From Rubripirellula lacrimiformis (lineage in GTDB: Bacteria; Planctomycetota; Planctomycetia; Pirellulales; Pirellulaceae): a stretch of 64,000 bases of DNA. Both the position numbers and the translations under genes were made by a program. The DNA is taken from the NCBI RefSeq assembly GCF_007741535.1, contig NZ_CP036525.1:1674001-1738000 (forward strand), given 5' to 3'. The notes beneath the pieces are model-generated. The model had not been told where the DNA came from. It worked only from the letters and a program-made list of their open reading frames with translations, and did no database searches. Below are positions 48,249 through 58,491 of this stretch, in pieces (positions within the stretch are counted from its first letter, which is position 1; each line of letters begins with the position of its first letter).

Positions 48249-49292
48249 TTAGTTCTTGATCGCGGTCATGTAGCCGCGGTCGGCGATCGTGTCGTGGTAG
48301 TCGCCGACGGTGAAACCCATCGGTGCCATCAGGTCGCCATACTCTTTGGCCGAATAACATTTGCCTTGAGTGATGTTGGCTAACAGGGCTGAGTATTCGG
48401 CGACGGGCAGCGGGCCGGTTTTGTCGTCGCGAATGAACGCTTCGTGGATCACGACCAGTCCGCCACTGGGCAGCGCATCGGCTGTTTTTCGTAGCAGCAT
48501 TTCGACTTCGGGAAAGTCCCAGTCGTGCAGGACGTTGGACAGCAGCACAACATCCGGTGCTTGCGGCCAAGCGTCGTTGAACATGTCGCCGCTGACCACG
48601 TCGACGCGGTCTTGCAAGCCGTGCCGTGCGATCTCTTCAGTCACGATTTTGTCGACAGGCGGCTGTTCAAAAACGGTTGCCTTCAGGTGATCGTGAGCCG
48701 CAGCGATCGTGGTCGAATAGATCCCCGATCCACCACCCACATCGAGCACGTGGTGGCGGTCGGCAAGTTCGGACGTTAGCGACTTGGCAAGGGCTTGCCC
48801 GAACGACAGGCCGCGGCAGTTCATCATGTCGGTGAACCCGCGTGCAAATTCTGGATCCAGCATCGATGCGTGCCAGTCGCTGCCGTCATCGTTGGCTTGC
48901 CAATTGCCGGGCTTGCCGCTGCGCAGGACCTTCAAGTGATCCTTCATGATCGACGACTTCGCCAGTGGTTGGTAGTAAGGCCCCAGGAACCATGGTGACG
49001 ATGAAACCAGATGTTCGCGTCCCGTTGTCGTCAGGCAATGCAGGCCTTGATCGTCGGTTGCGATCAATTCCATCGAACGACACAGGGTCAGCATCACATC
49101 GGTGGGCCGATCAAAGATGCTGAACTGATCTAAAATTTGATCAGTGCTTGCCGGGCCGTTCTGGTCCAGCCATGTGAACAGATCCAATTCCAAAACTGCA
49201 GCCGCAATCAAGTCTGCGGCGTATTGTCGATCGCGATACCTCAGCAGCAGTGTGGGAGCGGTGGTGGGAGCCTGGCTGAGTGGATGTGGCAT
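48249..49292 (-). CDS. O-methyltransferase (Methyltransf_2, HIOMT-like)
   Basis: A 347-residue protein from MPHPLSQAPTTAPTLLLRYR. The N-terminal part is a winged-helix dimerisation domain (DLIAAAVLELDLFTWLDQNG, RPTDVMLTLCRSMELI). The C-terminal part is the SAM domain: HHVLDVGGGSGIYSTTIAAA, ATVFEQPPVDKIV, VDVVSGDMFNDAWP, VVLLSNVLHDWDFPEVEMLL with the catalytic His-Asp pair and SGGLVVIHEAFIRDD. This group methylates hydroxyls of carotenoids, polyketides or phenolics. No biosynthetic partner is nearby, so the substrate is open. Confidence 0.86.
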   Translation of the reverse strand: MPHPLSQAPTTAPTLLLRYRDRQYAADLIAAAVLELDLFTWLDQNGPASTDQILDQFSIFDRPTDVMLTLCRSMELIATDDQGLHCLTTTGREHLVSSSPWFLGPYYQPLAKSSIMKDHLKVLRSGKPGNWQANDDGSDWHASMLDPEFARGFTDMMNCRGLSFGQALAKSLTSELADRHHVLDVGGGSGIYSTTIAAAHDHLKATVFEQPPVDKIVTEEIARHGLQDRVDVVSGDMFNDAWPQAPDVVLLSNVLHDWDFPEVEMLLRKTADALPSGGLVVIHEAFIRDDKTGPLPVAEYSALLANITQGKCYSAKEYGDLMAPMGFTVGDYHDTIADRGYMTAIKN

Positions 49293-49373
49293 TGGTCGAA
49301 ATCTTTTGCGGGTGACAGTGGGCTGTTGTGCTCGGGGCGGGGGCAATGCAAGGCGGATGGCAGATCGGACTGC

Positions 49374-49658
49374 CTAACCCGTCGGATGATCGAAGTGGAT
49401 TGCAGACGTGGTCGCTCCCTCCGGGGGCACCTGCTCCGTCGCCTCTCCCTGGGCCGGAAGCGTGACTTCGACCTCCGTCGGCCTGGGTGTTTGTCGGTTC
49501 AAATTCAGATAAATCAACACACCAATCAGCGGCAATCCCATCAACATCATCACGATCAATGATGTACGAAGCGCACTAGCGATGACGGCAGCATTCTGCA
49601 CGCCATCGGAGTGTTCAGGGGCTTGGGGGGGAGTGTTTGGGGGTTCGGTGTCGGTCAT
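49374..49658 (-). CDS. Small single-helix membrane protein, unknown
   Basis: A 94-residue protein with a Pro-rich polar start (DTEPPNTPPQAPEHSDG), one membrane helix (ALRTSLIVMMLMGLPLIGVLIYLNL) and an acidic, Pro-rich tail. The composition is protein-like and its codon use resembles the neighbours. No family is recognised. It lies 81 bp upstream of the O-methyltransferase on the same strand and could be in its transcript. Confidence 0.6.
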   Translation of the reverse strand: MTDTEPPNTPPQAPEHSDGVQNAAVIASALRTSLIVMMLMGLPLIGVLIYLNLNRQTPRPTEVEVTLPAQGEATEQVPPEGATTSAIHFDHPTG

Positions 49659-49817
49659 GGAAATGTTTTGTGCTGCGGCTGATCGCGGTCGATGTTAGCG
49701 CCGCCAACCTTTCGGCGGCGTGTCGCCGAGAAGGTGACTGCAGCGGCATTGTTATCTGGTTTGTCCTTGGCGTGAAGCATGCAGTGGCATCGGGCGGGCA
49801 TCCCGTCGTTTCCGCCG

Positions 49818-50497
49818 GTAGCGCAAGTCGCCAAGACTTTCGGTGATTTTGGGGGGGCGGCAGGGCCGAAAGTCTTGGCGACATTCGCTACGGATGGGTG
49901 TCCAACGGGTTCTCCCGTAGCGCAAGTCGCCAAGACTTTCGGTGATTTTGGGGGGGCGTGGCAGGGCCGAAGGTCTTGGCGACATTCGCTACGGATGGGT
50001 GTCCGACGGGGCTTCCGGTAGCGCAAGTCGCCAAGACTTTCGGTGATTTTCCGGGGGGCGTGGCAGGGCCGAAAGTCTTGGCGACATTCGCTACGGATGG
50101 GTGTCCGACGGGTTCTCCCGTAGCGCAAGTCGCCAAGACTTTCGGTGATTTTCCGGGATGCGTGGCAGGGCCGAAGGTCTTGGCGATATTCGCTACGGAT
50201 GGGTGTCCGACGGGTTCTCCCGTAGCGCAAGTCGCCAAGACTTTCGGTGATTTCCGGGGGGCGTGGCAGGGCCGAAAGTCTTGGCGACATTCGCTACGGA
50301 TGAGTGTCCGACGGGGCTTCCGTAGCGCAAGTCGCCAAGACTTTCGGTGATTTCCGGGGGGCGTGGCAGGGCCGAAGGTCTTGGCGACATTCGCTACGGG
50401 TGGGTGTCCGACGGGTCTTCCGGTAGCGCAAGTCGCCAAGACTTTCGGTGATTTCCGGGGGCGTGGCAGGGCCGAAAGTCTTGGCGACATTCGCTAC
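49818..50497. repeat. REP-like array A: seven palindromic units of about 101 bp
   Basis: Units start with GTAGCGCAAGTCGCCAAG at 49818, 49917, 50018, 50120, 50222, 50322 and 50423. Each has a left arm (GTAGCGCAAGTCGCCAAGAC then TTTCGG), a G-rich loop, and a complementary right arm (CCGAAAGTCTTGGCGACATT then CGCTAC), so each can fold into one long hairpin of about 26 bp. A linker ending ACGGGTTCTCCC joins units. The first GTAG and last CTAC match the foot of REP elements. The array ends 22 bp from the stop of the coiled-coil gene. Frames open across it on both strands are by-products of the repeat. Confidence 0.93.
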
Positions 50498-50519
50498 GGA
50501 TGGTAGGGCCGCCGGGTGC

Positions 50520-51614
50520 CTAACGTTTCACGCCGGGTTCGATGTTGTTCTGGATGTTGGTCCGAGCCGCTTCGATCGCTTGCGCGACTCGCGACGATTC
50601 GCTTTCGATGTGCGTTCGCATTCTCGCAATCTCGGCTTCCAGTTTCTGAATCTGCTTCAGGTTCGCTTGGTTGTCTTCTTGCAGTGCCTTTTCCCGATAG
50701 AACAAATCGGTCACATCCATCGGTTCGGAAGCATTGACGTTGAATTGTTGCTTGAATTCATCTACCGCTGCGCGACGGATCGACTGGACTTCTTGTTCGG
50801 CCAGCGCACGATGTTCAGCTGCTTGCTGATGCAATGATTCCAGCTCTGCAGGATCTACTTTTGCCAAGCCAAGATTTTTCAGCATCGCATCCAACGCTTC
50901 GATGTTTGCATCCAACATTTGCTTTCGATGGGACGCATCCAATTCAGCCAACTCCAGATCTTGTTCGCGTCGGATCCGTTTGAGTTCCTTTTCTTTTTCA
51001 AACGCGGCCACTTCTATATCGTCGTCGAGTTGTTTTTGCTGGCGTGCGGCAGCGATTCGACTCTCTTCGATTTCGGTGCGTAGGCGATCCACATCTTCGG
51101 CAGCGGAGTTCAGGTCCGCCAATTTGCCAATTTCTTCGATCAGGGCGTCGCGCTGCTGAGTCAGTTCCTCCAGTTCGGCCTGCAACTCATCGCGTCGCGC
51201 TTCGTGCTCGGCTTGCATCATCTGCAACTTGACATTGTGTTCTCGCGTCGCGCGGTCCAATTGCACGCTTAATTTTTCTTGCGACTCAGAGACTTGCCCG
51301 ATCACTTTGGCATACTGCTGGCGTCGTTCGTCGGCGAACTTATTTGCTTTGGCCCATTCCGCCTTCTCACGCTCGATCTCCAGTTCAAACTCTTTCATCC
51401 GTTCCAGATGCAGTTCTCGCTGGCGGCAATCCTCTGCTTCGGCTTCTTTCAGTTGCAATTCGTATTGCAGTTCCTGCAACTGCACTTCTCCGGGCGAGAT
51501 CGGGCCGCCTTCTCGCGCTGTCAATTGCCGCATCAGCTCGACGCAGTAATCCTTCGCCTCTTGCGCTTTCAGCCCCTGAACCTCGCTCTCCGAATACGTC
51601 AAATTATTGGCCAT
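50520..51614 (-). CDS. Long coiled-coil protein, unknown function
   Basis: A 364-residue protein with no signal peptide or membrane helix. From about residue 45 to the end it is rich in Glu, Gln, Lys, Arg, Ala and Leu with heptad character (LQELQYELQLKEAEAEDCRQ, RDELQAELEELTQQRDALIE, FEKEKELKRIRREQDLELAE). It is a cytoplasmic coiled coil. A short break with Pro around YREKALQEDN precedes the last helix. No domain name can be given. It stands between REP arrays A and B, which may once have been inserted at both ends of it. Confidence 0.85.
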   Translation of the reverse strand: MANNLTYSESEVQGLKAQEAKDYCVELMRQLTAREGGPISPGEVQLQELQYELQLKEAEAEDCRQRELHLERMKEFELEIEREKAEWAKANKFADERRQQYAKVIGQVSESQEKLSVQLDRATREHNVKLQMMQAEHEARRDELQAELEELTQQRDALIEEIGKLADLNSAAEDVDRLRTEIEESRIAAARQQKQLDDDIEVAAFEKEKELKRIRREQDLELAELDASHRKQMLDANIEALDAMLKNLGLAKVDPAELESLHQQAAEHRALAEQEVQSIRRAAVDEFKQQFNVNASEPMDVTDLFYREKALQEDNQANLKQIQKLEAEIARMRTHIESESSRVAQAIEAARTNIQNNIEPGVKR

Positions 51615-51750
51615 CGTTTTTTTAGCTCAAAGTTGCAATGTGGAATCAATGCCCTACTGGTCGAGACTGAATCTTACTTGCAGGGAGCATCGAGTCCAGC
51701 AGCAGAACCAGATCACTCAGCAAATCCGGTAATGCATTGCATCGAAAGTT

Positions 51751-51938
51751 AGCAGGGCCGAAGGTCTTGGCGACATTCGCTACGGATGAGTGTCCGACGG
51801 GTTCTCCCGGTAGCGCAAGTCGCCAAGACTTTCGGTGATTTTCCGGGGGCGTGGCGGGGCCGAAAGTCTTGGCGACATTCGCTACGGGTGGGTGTCCGGA
51901 TGCGTGGCGGGGCGGAAGCCCCTTGCGAGATTTGCTAC
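51751..51938. repeat. REP-like array B, ending inside the RAYT stop codon
   Basis: A right half-unit (CCGAAGGTCTTGGCGACATT...), one complete unit from 51812, and a degenerate end (GGGGCGGAAGCCCCTTGCGA then GATTTGCTAC). The final GCTAC supplies the CTA that is the TAG stop of the RAYT gene on the minus strand. Confidence 0.9.
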
Positions 51939-52525
51939 GACCGATTGGCGTATTTGGGATCGGGAAAGCGGTGGCAGTTGGTTCGCTTTAAGAACGAAAG
52001 CGTCCGCCACACTCGATTCCAGCTATCGGCTTGAAACAACCGTAACTGCGGATACCCAGGGAGCAGGCAATTTGTGTAAGGGTACTTAGCAAATTGGTCG
52101 ACTCCTACGAGCTTCTTCCTCTCGGGGTTCCTCGCGATGTATTCGGCGACCGCCTCAATGGCGCCCAGCTCCAATTCATCGTCCTTCAAAACATGGTCGT
52201 AGGCTTGCGTCTGCAGTTGGTAACCGATCCGCCGGAAGCAGTCGTTCAGGTCCGAACGCAAGTGTTTCGCCGCCAGGATCTGATCAGAGGATTCCGCCAG
52301 TCCGCACCAGAGCAGATGCATGTGATCTGGCATCAAGCAGAAAATCGGACACGCGATCTGGTCGCGAAATGCCACGTGCGTCAGCAGTTCGCGGAACTTG
52401 TAAAGGAACCGGGCATCCAGCCAACCTTCTTTCCGGTCCTGGATTGCGAATGTCCAATGCACCCAGGCATGCCCCAAATAGCATTCCGCAGGCAGCCTTT
52501 TCAGTCGTTGCTTACGATTGACCAT
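51935..52525 (-). CDS. REP-associated tyrosine transposase (RAYT, Y1/HUH family)
   Basis: A 196-residue protein from the ATG at 52525; the frame runs back to 52603 through repeat sequence, which I exclude. The HUH motif is LMPDHMHLLWCG (His68, His70). The catalytic tyrosine is best placed at Tyr129 in AVAEYIARNPERKKLVG, the RAYT/IS200-like Y...NP.R..LV pattern. The C-terminal part (YTNCLLPGYPQLRLFQADSW) is longer than in IS200 enzymes, as usual for RAYTs. These single-copy enzymes nick DNA at REP sequences with a GTAG foot. A degenerate repeat begins 10 bp upstream of its start and another makes its stop, so gene and repeats form one unit. The gene is intact. Confidence 0.9.
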   Translation of the reverse strand: MVNRKQRLKRLPAECYLGHAWVHWTFAIQDRKEGWLDARFLYKFRELLTHVAFRDQIACPIFCLMPDHMHLLWCGLAESSDQILAAKHLRSDLNDCFRRIGYQLQTQAYDHVLKDDELELGAIEAVAEYIARNPERKKLVGVDQFAKYPYTNCLLPGYPQLRLFQADSWNRVWRTLSFLKRTNCHRFPDPKYANRS

Positions 52526-52534
52526 CCCAACATC

Positions 52535-53130
52535 GTAACGAATGTCGCCAAGGCGTTCGGTGATTTTTTGGGGGCGCGGCGGGGCCGAAAGTCTTGGCGA
52601 CATTCGCTACGGTGGGTGTCGGAGCTGTCTTTCGGTAGCGCAAGTCGCCAAGACTTTCGGTGATTTTCCGGGGACGCGGCGGGGCCGAAGGTCTTGGCGA
52701 CATTCGCTACGGGTGGGTGTCCGACGGGTTCTCCCGGTAGCGCAAGTCGCCAAGACTTTCGGTGATTTTCCGGGGGCGCGGCAGGGCCGAAAGTCTTGGC
52801 GACATTCGCTACGGTGGGTGTCCGGGGACGCGGCGGGGCCGAAAGTCTTGGCGACATTCGCTACGGTGGGTGTCCGGGGGCGTGGCGGGGCCGAAGGTCT
52901 TGGCGACATTCGCTACGGTGGGGTGTCCGGGGGCGTGGCGGGGCCGAAGGTCTTGGCGACATTCGCTACGGTGGGGTGTCCGGGGGCGTGGCAGGGCCGA
53001 AGGTCTTGGCGACATTCGCTACGGTGGGTGTCCGGGGGCGTGGCGGGGCCGAAAGTCTTGGCGACTTGCGCTACGGATGGGTGTCCGGGCGCGTAGCGGG
53101 GCCACGGGGCTTGGCGACTTGCGCTACGGA
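52535..53130. repeat. REP-like array C: full units followed by tandem right half-units
   Basis: It begins with a degenerate unit (GTAACGAATGTCGCCAAGGC), then complete units from 52635 and 52737. From about 52790 the left arm disappears and only the right half (CCGAAAGTCTTGGCGACATT, CGCTAC, GGTGGGTGTCC) repeats about six times at a step of roughly 52 bp, with variants AAAGTC/AAGGTC. The last copies change ACATTCGC to ACTTGCGC. The change from full to half units is abrupt. Confidence 0.9.
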
Positions 53131-53174
53131 TGGGGGGAGTGGCGATCGGCGGTGGGACGCGCCGATCGGTGGGG

Positions 53175-53480
53175 TCACGCTGGGAAGCGGAGTTTGGCTA
53201 GCGGAGGATTGCTATGAAGAATTTCGCCCGAGTCCGAAACCTTCAAGTAATAGGACGCGCCGATATGGACTCGCGTTGTGAAGGCTGAATCCCCCGTGGG
53301 GTCCAGCTTTTCCCAAATGTTGACTCGATAGTTGCCATTGTGATGCTGGCAGACCTCGACATTATGCAGACGGGGTGGCTTGCCGATTTTGTCCAGAATC
53401 TGCGCTTTGATTTTCTCCGTATGGTCGGATTCCGCTACGGGGTCATCTTTCTGTGGGGCTGCTTGATCGACTTTTGCCAT
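53175..53480 (-). CDS. Small conserved-looking protein, unknown function
   Basis: A 101-residue protein from MAKVDQAAPQKDDPVAESDH; the frame runs back to 53537 without support. It has a charged N-terminal half and a compact beta-rich part (NVEVCQHHNGNYRVNIWEKL, RVHIGASYYLKVSDSGEIL). It has no membrane helix. It reads toward the coiled-coil gene but is separated from it by the RAYT locus. Not recognised. Confidence 0.6.
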   Translation of the reverse strand: MAKVDQAAPQKDDPVAESDHTEKIKAQILDKIGKPPRLHNVEVCQHHNGNYRVNIWEKLDPTGDSAFTTRVHIGASYYLKVSDSGEILHSNPPLAKLRFPA

Positions 53481-53690
53481 GATTTCCTCGGCCACTAAAA
53501 TGCGATGGGATGCCGAACTGTACAGCGACCATGCCATTGGGTGCCACCCGTCAATCCGCGAATCGCCCCAAGATCAACGCCGGGATTGCCGCTTGGTTTG
53601 CGAATCCAATGGAAAAGCACGGTTGTGCGAATTGCCGCTTTTTCAACTTAGGCATCCCCCACGCTGACTAGAACCGGTCAAACCGCGTCA

Positions 53691-56600
53691 TTACCGTACC
53701 GCTGTGCTGCCGATTGGCTGCGTCGGTCGGTGCCAGAACTGACGGAACGATTGTTCTCTTTGGCGGTGGTCGGCGTTCAAACGATGGCGGTTTTCCGATT
53801 CGGCCTGTTGATTGGCTGGCGGTGGGTAGCTGGTCATCGATCGGTACGGCAGCGGGCCAATCGTTTGCCCCGCCAACGTGTTCAGGTCGGCGTCTTTATC
53901 CCAGCCCACATTGTGCATGACAAAGTCGCGGACCCATCCGTCCGGCACCGGTTCCGGGGGTGCTGCGAACGACAGTCGGATTTCATCGCCCGCACCGATC
54001 ACGACCATCCGGTCGTCCCACTCGGCAAGCAAGTCAATGCAGTCGCCGCGGCCGGTCAACTTGCCTCGCAGCGGCGGCCATCGCGGTGACGAAGATGTGT
54101 TTTGGTAGTCGTAGGTTTCGGGGCTGCGGGGGTGGGGTTGGCTGCGAGCGGAAAAGCCGTGGAAATCCACGGATGCCGAAACCAATTCCAGCGGTGTCGA
54201 TCGATAGGTCGCTGGTTCCTGCTGCGTCACCAACTCGGCCGCATCCCAGTAGATCTGTGCGGACGTTCGGACTCTTAGACGAGGATCATCGCGATCGACG
54301 ATGTCGGTGACGTCGATCACGATCGTCTTGGTTTTGCCGCCGGGGAACCCTGCGAACGGGATCGCGTTTCGCCAACCGTCTTCGGCCTGATCGTCGGGGA
54401 CCCATACCGAGGGAAACTCGATTGCCGCCAGGTCGTCGTTTTGGTCAATCTGGATGTTTAGCGAAGTGTCTGTGGGCAGGATCCAGCCAGTCATCACCAG
54501 GTAAACCGAGCCATCGTTTGATAAAGCATCGAACTGCAGATCGACCCAGTGTGGCGGGCACAGACCCTGGCGAAGTCGGCGATCGAACCCTTGCATGGAA
54601 TCGCCGTCGATTTGGGCCAGCGACGATAGCACGTCGTTGCCGTTGGTGTCGACGGCCGCCACGGCGGGGCGACGGTCCTGCGGATCGAAGGCAAAGATGG
54701 TCGGTGTTGCCAGATTGCCGGGGCCGACCTTTTCGTTGGTCCACACGTCGACGTCGGCTGGGTGGTCGACCGCCGACAGTTTGATCTCGTCAAAGTAGGC
54801 GACTTCCCACAGTTCCTCGGTGACGCGGAATTCGTAGCGACCATCGCGCGGTCGGATCGATCGTCCGTCGATCTTCAGGTATTCCCAAGGTCGATCCTTG
54901 GCGACGATCCCGTCGGCGACCTGCAGACCCAGTGGGGCGGCCCATAAACAGTCGGTCACAAATTGAAATTGTTCGCCGTCCCATGCGTAGAGGTAGGGGC
55001 ACGATCCTTTCAACGTTTGTTCTTCTTCGACCAGCGTGTCGGGCTGGATGTCGCGTGTGGTTTGGGTGAGTCCGTTGGGCAGGATGGCTCGTAGATCCCC
55101 AGCGTCGTCGAACCCGTCGATGCCAAAGTGGGTGGAAGGCGATTGGACGATGCGGGCGCGATAGTGCGGTCCAAATCGCAGTTCCAACACGCTGCCGATC
55201 GCAAAATGATTGACGCGTCCGGTCGCGTTGTCGTCGATACCCTTGAATCGGACGTTGATGTGATGCCCCGGCGAATCGGTTCGGTTGATCGCGGTTTGGA
55301 CCGTGCCATCGCTGATCAACGCAAAGTCCAATACCCCATCGTCGTTGAAATCACAGGGCGCGGTTCGAAACGTTTGGACGGTCGTCGATGGGGTGCGTGT
55401 GGATTCGTCACCGTTGTCATCCGGGGTGTCGTTGGCGTGAAGCCCGGGGCCGGATTGACCGAATCCCCAAGGGCCGATGGGAGTGATCGCATTGTTGGTG
55501 ATCAGATCCAACCAGGAATCATTGTCCAGGTCGGCAATCGACATCTCGCTTGCCGATGCCGCCGACCTTTCGATCCGGTCGATGGTCCAGGCACCCGCGT
55601 CGGCAGTTTGCGAAAACACGATCGCCGCTTCCTCGGGGCCGCCAACGATCAGGTCCCAAGACACATTGCCATCGACGTCTTCGATGGCGATCGCCGATGC
55701 GCCTTCGATCACAGGGATTTCTTCCAAAATTCGACCTCGAAACTGCAAGTGAAGCAGGTTTTCGATGATGCCGACATGGCCGCTTTCGTGTGTCGTCACC
55801 AGATCTAGGTCCAGGTCGCGGTCCAAGTCACCGATCGCGATCGACGTCACCGCGTCGGATTGGCCGAACGGGGCTCGTGTCGTCGGCAATTCAAAGAACG
55901 TGCGATTGCCACGATTGACGAACATGCGAACGCCGTCGTCTTGGGTTGCGAATACCAAATCCAAGTCGCCATCGGCGTCCAAGTCACCTGCAATCGCTGT
56001 TTGGACTCCGGTCACATCGGACAGGCCGGTATCGGAATCGATCACCAGCAATCGTTGGGCGTCGCTGGTGTCGGTGCGTCCGTCGACGGCCACCAGCGAC
56101 ACGCCCTGGTCACCACAGAGCACTAGACAGGGCAGCGTGTTATGGCGGTTTGCCACCGATTTGCCGCTGGAACGCAATCGATCGGGGCTGCTGCTGTCGA
56201 CCATGAACAGGTCGGCGATCACGATCGTCGTGGGAACAAAGGCAATCGATGTGGATGCGGCTTCGGTCCACTGCTGGTCGCCGTCGTTTCGCAGCAGGTA
56301 CAGCTTCGCGCCCTGGCCGTCCGTCGCCGGTCCGACGGTGACGAGGTCCGAATCGAGGTCCAGATCAAAATCGATCGTCGCCGCGATGGCTTGGTTCTCG
56401 GGTGCATCGATTGGTCGCCGATCGAACTGGATCGGCGATCCGCCTTGCGCGACGGGATCTGCAGCGGCGATCGCGGCCGATACGCGGCGGAGCGAATCGA
56501 ACGACAAGTGATCCAGCGGGTGGGGCGCAGCCAAGCGGCGATCCGTCTTCACGATCTCGGTCCCGTTCAGCACGTTGAACCACTGCAGCATGCGAGTTTC

Positions 56601-57521
56601 GGCGGTTGACCAATCGTCGGATTCGATCGCGGCCGTGATGCTGGCGACCAATTCATCGGGAGTCATGCCAATCGCGCGTGTTTCGCGTCCGACCAAGGGT
56701 GCAACGGCGCTGGCCAATTGGCCGGTCAGCAGAACAAATTTCCCCGCTTCCTTGTCTTTGGTTTCGATGCCCAGTCGGGCGGCTCGCAGCGCAAAGAACA
56801 AGTTGTCAGGATGTCGATCCGACAGCACCTTCAGCGTGGCGGACGCGGTTGCCAACGTTTTGGTTGGCAGTCCATCGATCGGGTCCTCCATCTGCGTTAG
56901 GACGTCGATCATCGAACCGCCCAGGATTCTGGCCTGCGGTTGGTTGCCCAGGGGGCCTCGGATGGCGTCGGACAACCGGGTAAAGATTTCGCGGCGCAGC
57001 GATTTGGTCATCGATGCCGGCAACAGCGAAGCTTCCCGCAAATCGATTCGCGTCCGCATCCAAAGCGATTCGATGTCGCCGGAGGATGCCGCATCGTATT
57101 GGTCGATGGCTGAACGCGCCCCCGCGATGGCGCTGGGAAGTTGGCTTCGGGCAGCCTGTTTATCGGTTGCCGCTAGCGAGGGATTGGCGACCTGGGCGGC
57201 CAAATGGTCGACCCGCAGGATCCGGTTCAGGGCGCGGTTCAACAGAATCGATTCGTCGTTTGGCGATTGGCTAGCCAAAATATCCCAGGTTTCGTCAGCC
57301 GATTCCGTTTCCAGATTTTCGGTAGCTGCTAGTGCCGATCGGTTCCAGGATAGGGATTGTTGGGCGGATTCGCCCGTGGCTTGCGGGCCGGTATGATTGC
57401 CGTTTTGGCCTTCGTGGTTGTCACCGGGGCGCAGCCAAAGGATGATCGCGGCCACAGCAATCACTGCGATCGCAGCTGCAATGATTTTTGTTTTTGTGTT
57501 CGTCGGGCCTGTGTCGCTCAT
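53691..57521 (-). CDS. Very large FG-GAP/VCBS-repeat protein, membrane anchored
   Basis: About 1276 residues from [20 protein letters not shown], with a membrane helix right at the N-terminus ([19 protein letters not shown]); the rest is outside the cytoplasm. A helical region of 300 residues is followed by beta-propeller repeats with Asp-rich calcium loops: [80 protein letters not shown] and [16 protein letters not shown]. After that comes an ASPIC/UnbV-like stretch ([20 protein letters not shown]) and a C-terminal region with further beta domains. The start at 57521 leaves a 43-bp divergent gap to the next gene. Ligand unknown. Confidence 0.87.
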   Translation of the reverse strand: MSDTGPTNTKTKIIAAAIAVIAVAAIILWLRPGDNHEGQNGNHTGPQATGESAQQSLSWNRSALAATENLETESADETWDILASQSPNDESILLNRALNRILRVDHLAAQVANPSLAATDKQAARSQLPSAIAGARSAIDQYDAASSGDIESLWMRTRIDLREASLLPASMTKSLRREIFTRLSDAIRGPLGNQPQARILGGSMIDVLTQMEDPIDGLPTKTLATASATLKVLSDRHPDNLFFALRAARLGIETKDKEAGKFVLLTGQLASAVAPLVGRETRAIGMTPDELVASITAAIESDDWSTAETRMLQWFNVLNGTEIVKTDRRLAAPHPLDHLSFDSLRRVSAAIAAADPVAQGGSPIQFDRRPIDAPENQAIAATIDFDLDLDSDLVTVGPATDGQGAKLYLLRNDGDQQWTEAASTSIAFVPTTIVIADLFMVDSSSPDRLRSSGKSVANRHNTLPCLVLCGDQGVSLVAVDGRTDTSDAQRLLVIDSDTGLSDVTGVQTAIAGDLDADGDLDLVFATQDDGVRMFVNRGNRTFFELPTTRAPFGQSDAVTSIAIGDLDRDLDLDLVTTHESGHVGIIENLLHLQFRGRILEEIPVIEGASAIAIEDVDGNVSWDLIVGGPEEAAIVFSQTADAGAWTIDRIERSAASASEMSIADLDNDSWLDLITNNAITPIGPWGFGQSGPGLHANDTPDDNGDESTRTPSTTVQTFRTAPCDFNDDGVLDFALISDGTVQTAINRTDSPGHHINVRFKGIDDNATGRVNHFAIGSVLELRFGPHYRARIVQSPSTHFGIDGFDDAGDLRAILPNGLTQTTRDIQPDTLVEEEQTLKGSCPYLYAWDGEQFQFVTDCLWAAPLGLQVADGIVAKDRPWEYLKIDGRSIRPRDGRYEFRVTEELWEVAYFDEIKLSAVDHPADVDVWTNEKVGPGNLATPTIFAFDPQDRRPAVAAVDTNGNDVLSSLAQIDGDSMQGFDRRLRQGLCPPHWVDLQFDALSNDGSVYLVMTGWILPTDTSLNIQIDQNDDLAAIEFPSVWVPDDQAEDGWRNAIPFAGFPGGKTKTIVIDVTDIVDRDDPRLRVRTSAQIYWDAAELVTQQEPATYRSTPLELVSASVDFHGFSARSQPHPRSPETYDYQNTSSSPRWPPLRGKLTGRGDCIDLLAEWDDRMVVIGAGDEIRLSFAAPPEPVPDGWVRDFVMHNVGWDKDADLNTLAGQTIGPLPYRSMTSYPPPANQQAESENRHRLNADHRQREQSFRQFWHRPTQPIGSTAVR

Positions 57522-57564
57522 CAATGCTTTCCCCTGTCCCATCCTTTTCGATATCCTGTCTGTC

Positions 57565-58419
57565 ATGAACGTAACAAAATTTATCGATGTTTCAGGTGCC
57601 TCGCGAGTTGGATTGGTCGAAGGCGACCAACTTTATCCGCTGCAGTTGGGCAATTCGTACCGCAATCTGTCTGACCTGTTGGCTGCCGACAGCCCGATAT
57701 CGGCCGTCGGTTCGTTGACACGCGACGCCGCGATCACGATCGACGATTCGATCCAGTGGCTGCCGCCAATCGATCAGCAAGAGGTTTGGGCGGCTGGCGT
57801 GACCTACAAACGGAGCCAAACGGCGCGGATGGAAGAATCCGAAGCGGCCGCGTCGTGCTATGACCGGGTCTACAACGCCGATCGCCCCGAATTGTTTTTC
57901 AAGGCGACTGCCCACCGTGTTTCCGGCCACAACGGATGCTTGCGAATCCGCACCGACGCGACCTGGAACGTTCCCGAGCCCGAAGTCACTTTGGTGCTCT
58001 CGCCGCAATTGAAAATTGTGGGTTTGACGGTCGGCAATGACATGAGTTCGCGGGACATCGAAGGTGACAACCCGCTGTACCTGCCGCAGGCGAAATGTTA
58101 CGACCAGTGTGCCGGGCTGGGGCCTTGGATCACGCTGTACGATTCATTACCGCCGGTCAGTGAAATTCAAGTCGATCTGAAAATTTCGCGGGACGGAACC
58201 GTGGTTTTCGACCAACAAACCGGTGCCGACCAGATGGCTCGCAAGTTCGAAGATCTGGTGGGCTGGCTCGGCCGCGACAACAGTTTCCCCGACGGTGCGT
58301 TCTTGATGACAGGAACCGGGATCGTTCCCACCAGCGATTTTACGTTGGCCGCCGGCGACGTGGTCGACATCACGATCGGCGGCGTGGGCACCCTGTCCAA
58401 CACCATCGTCCAAGGTTAA
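57565..58419 (+). CDS. FAH-family hydratase/dehydratase, probably 2-keto-3-deoxy-pentonate dehydratase
   Basis: A 284-residue protein from [20 protein letters not shown]; the frame extends 56 codons further but through the divergent gene. The fumarylacetoacetase fold is marked by [36 protein letters not shown], the metal-binding [32 protein letters not shown] and [12 protein letters not shown]. The sequence style follows the archaeal 2-dehydro-3-deoxy-D-arabinonate dehydratase branch. The next gene encodes a 2,5-dioxovalerate dehydrogenase-like enzyme, so the pair would turn 2-keto-3-deoxy-pentonate into 2-oxoglutarate. That pathway role is inferred from pairing. Confidence 0.84.
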   Translation: MNVTKFIDVSGASRVGLVEGDQLYPLQLGNSYRNLSDLLAADSPISAVGSLTRDAAITIDDSIQWLPPIDQQEVWAAGVTYKRSQTARMEESEAAASCYDRVYNADRPELFFKATAHRVSGHNGCLRIRTDATWNVPEPEVTLVLSPQLKIVGLTVGNDMSSRDIEGDNPLYLPQAKCYDQCAGLGPWITLYDSLPPVSEIQVDLKISRDGTVVFDQQTGADQMARKFEDLVGWLGRDNSFPDGAFLMTGTGIVPTSDFTLAAGDVVDITIGGVGTLSNTIVQG

Positions 58420-58491
58420 CGGCAAGCCAAGTTCGCACGCCACTGCGACGATGCCAACCATTTCATCATTCATCCACCAGGTTATTTCGAT

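Noticed and set aside
49655-50490. Frames of 130-211 residues across array A, and similar ones across array C
   Set aside because: They translate the palindromic repeat and appear on both strands. No protein family is recognisable.
49818-50497. A CRISPR array
   Set aside because: The repeated unit is the whole 101 bp including the linker, each unit is a full palindrome, there are no unique spacers, and no cas genes are present.
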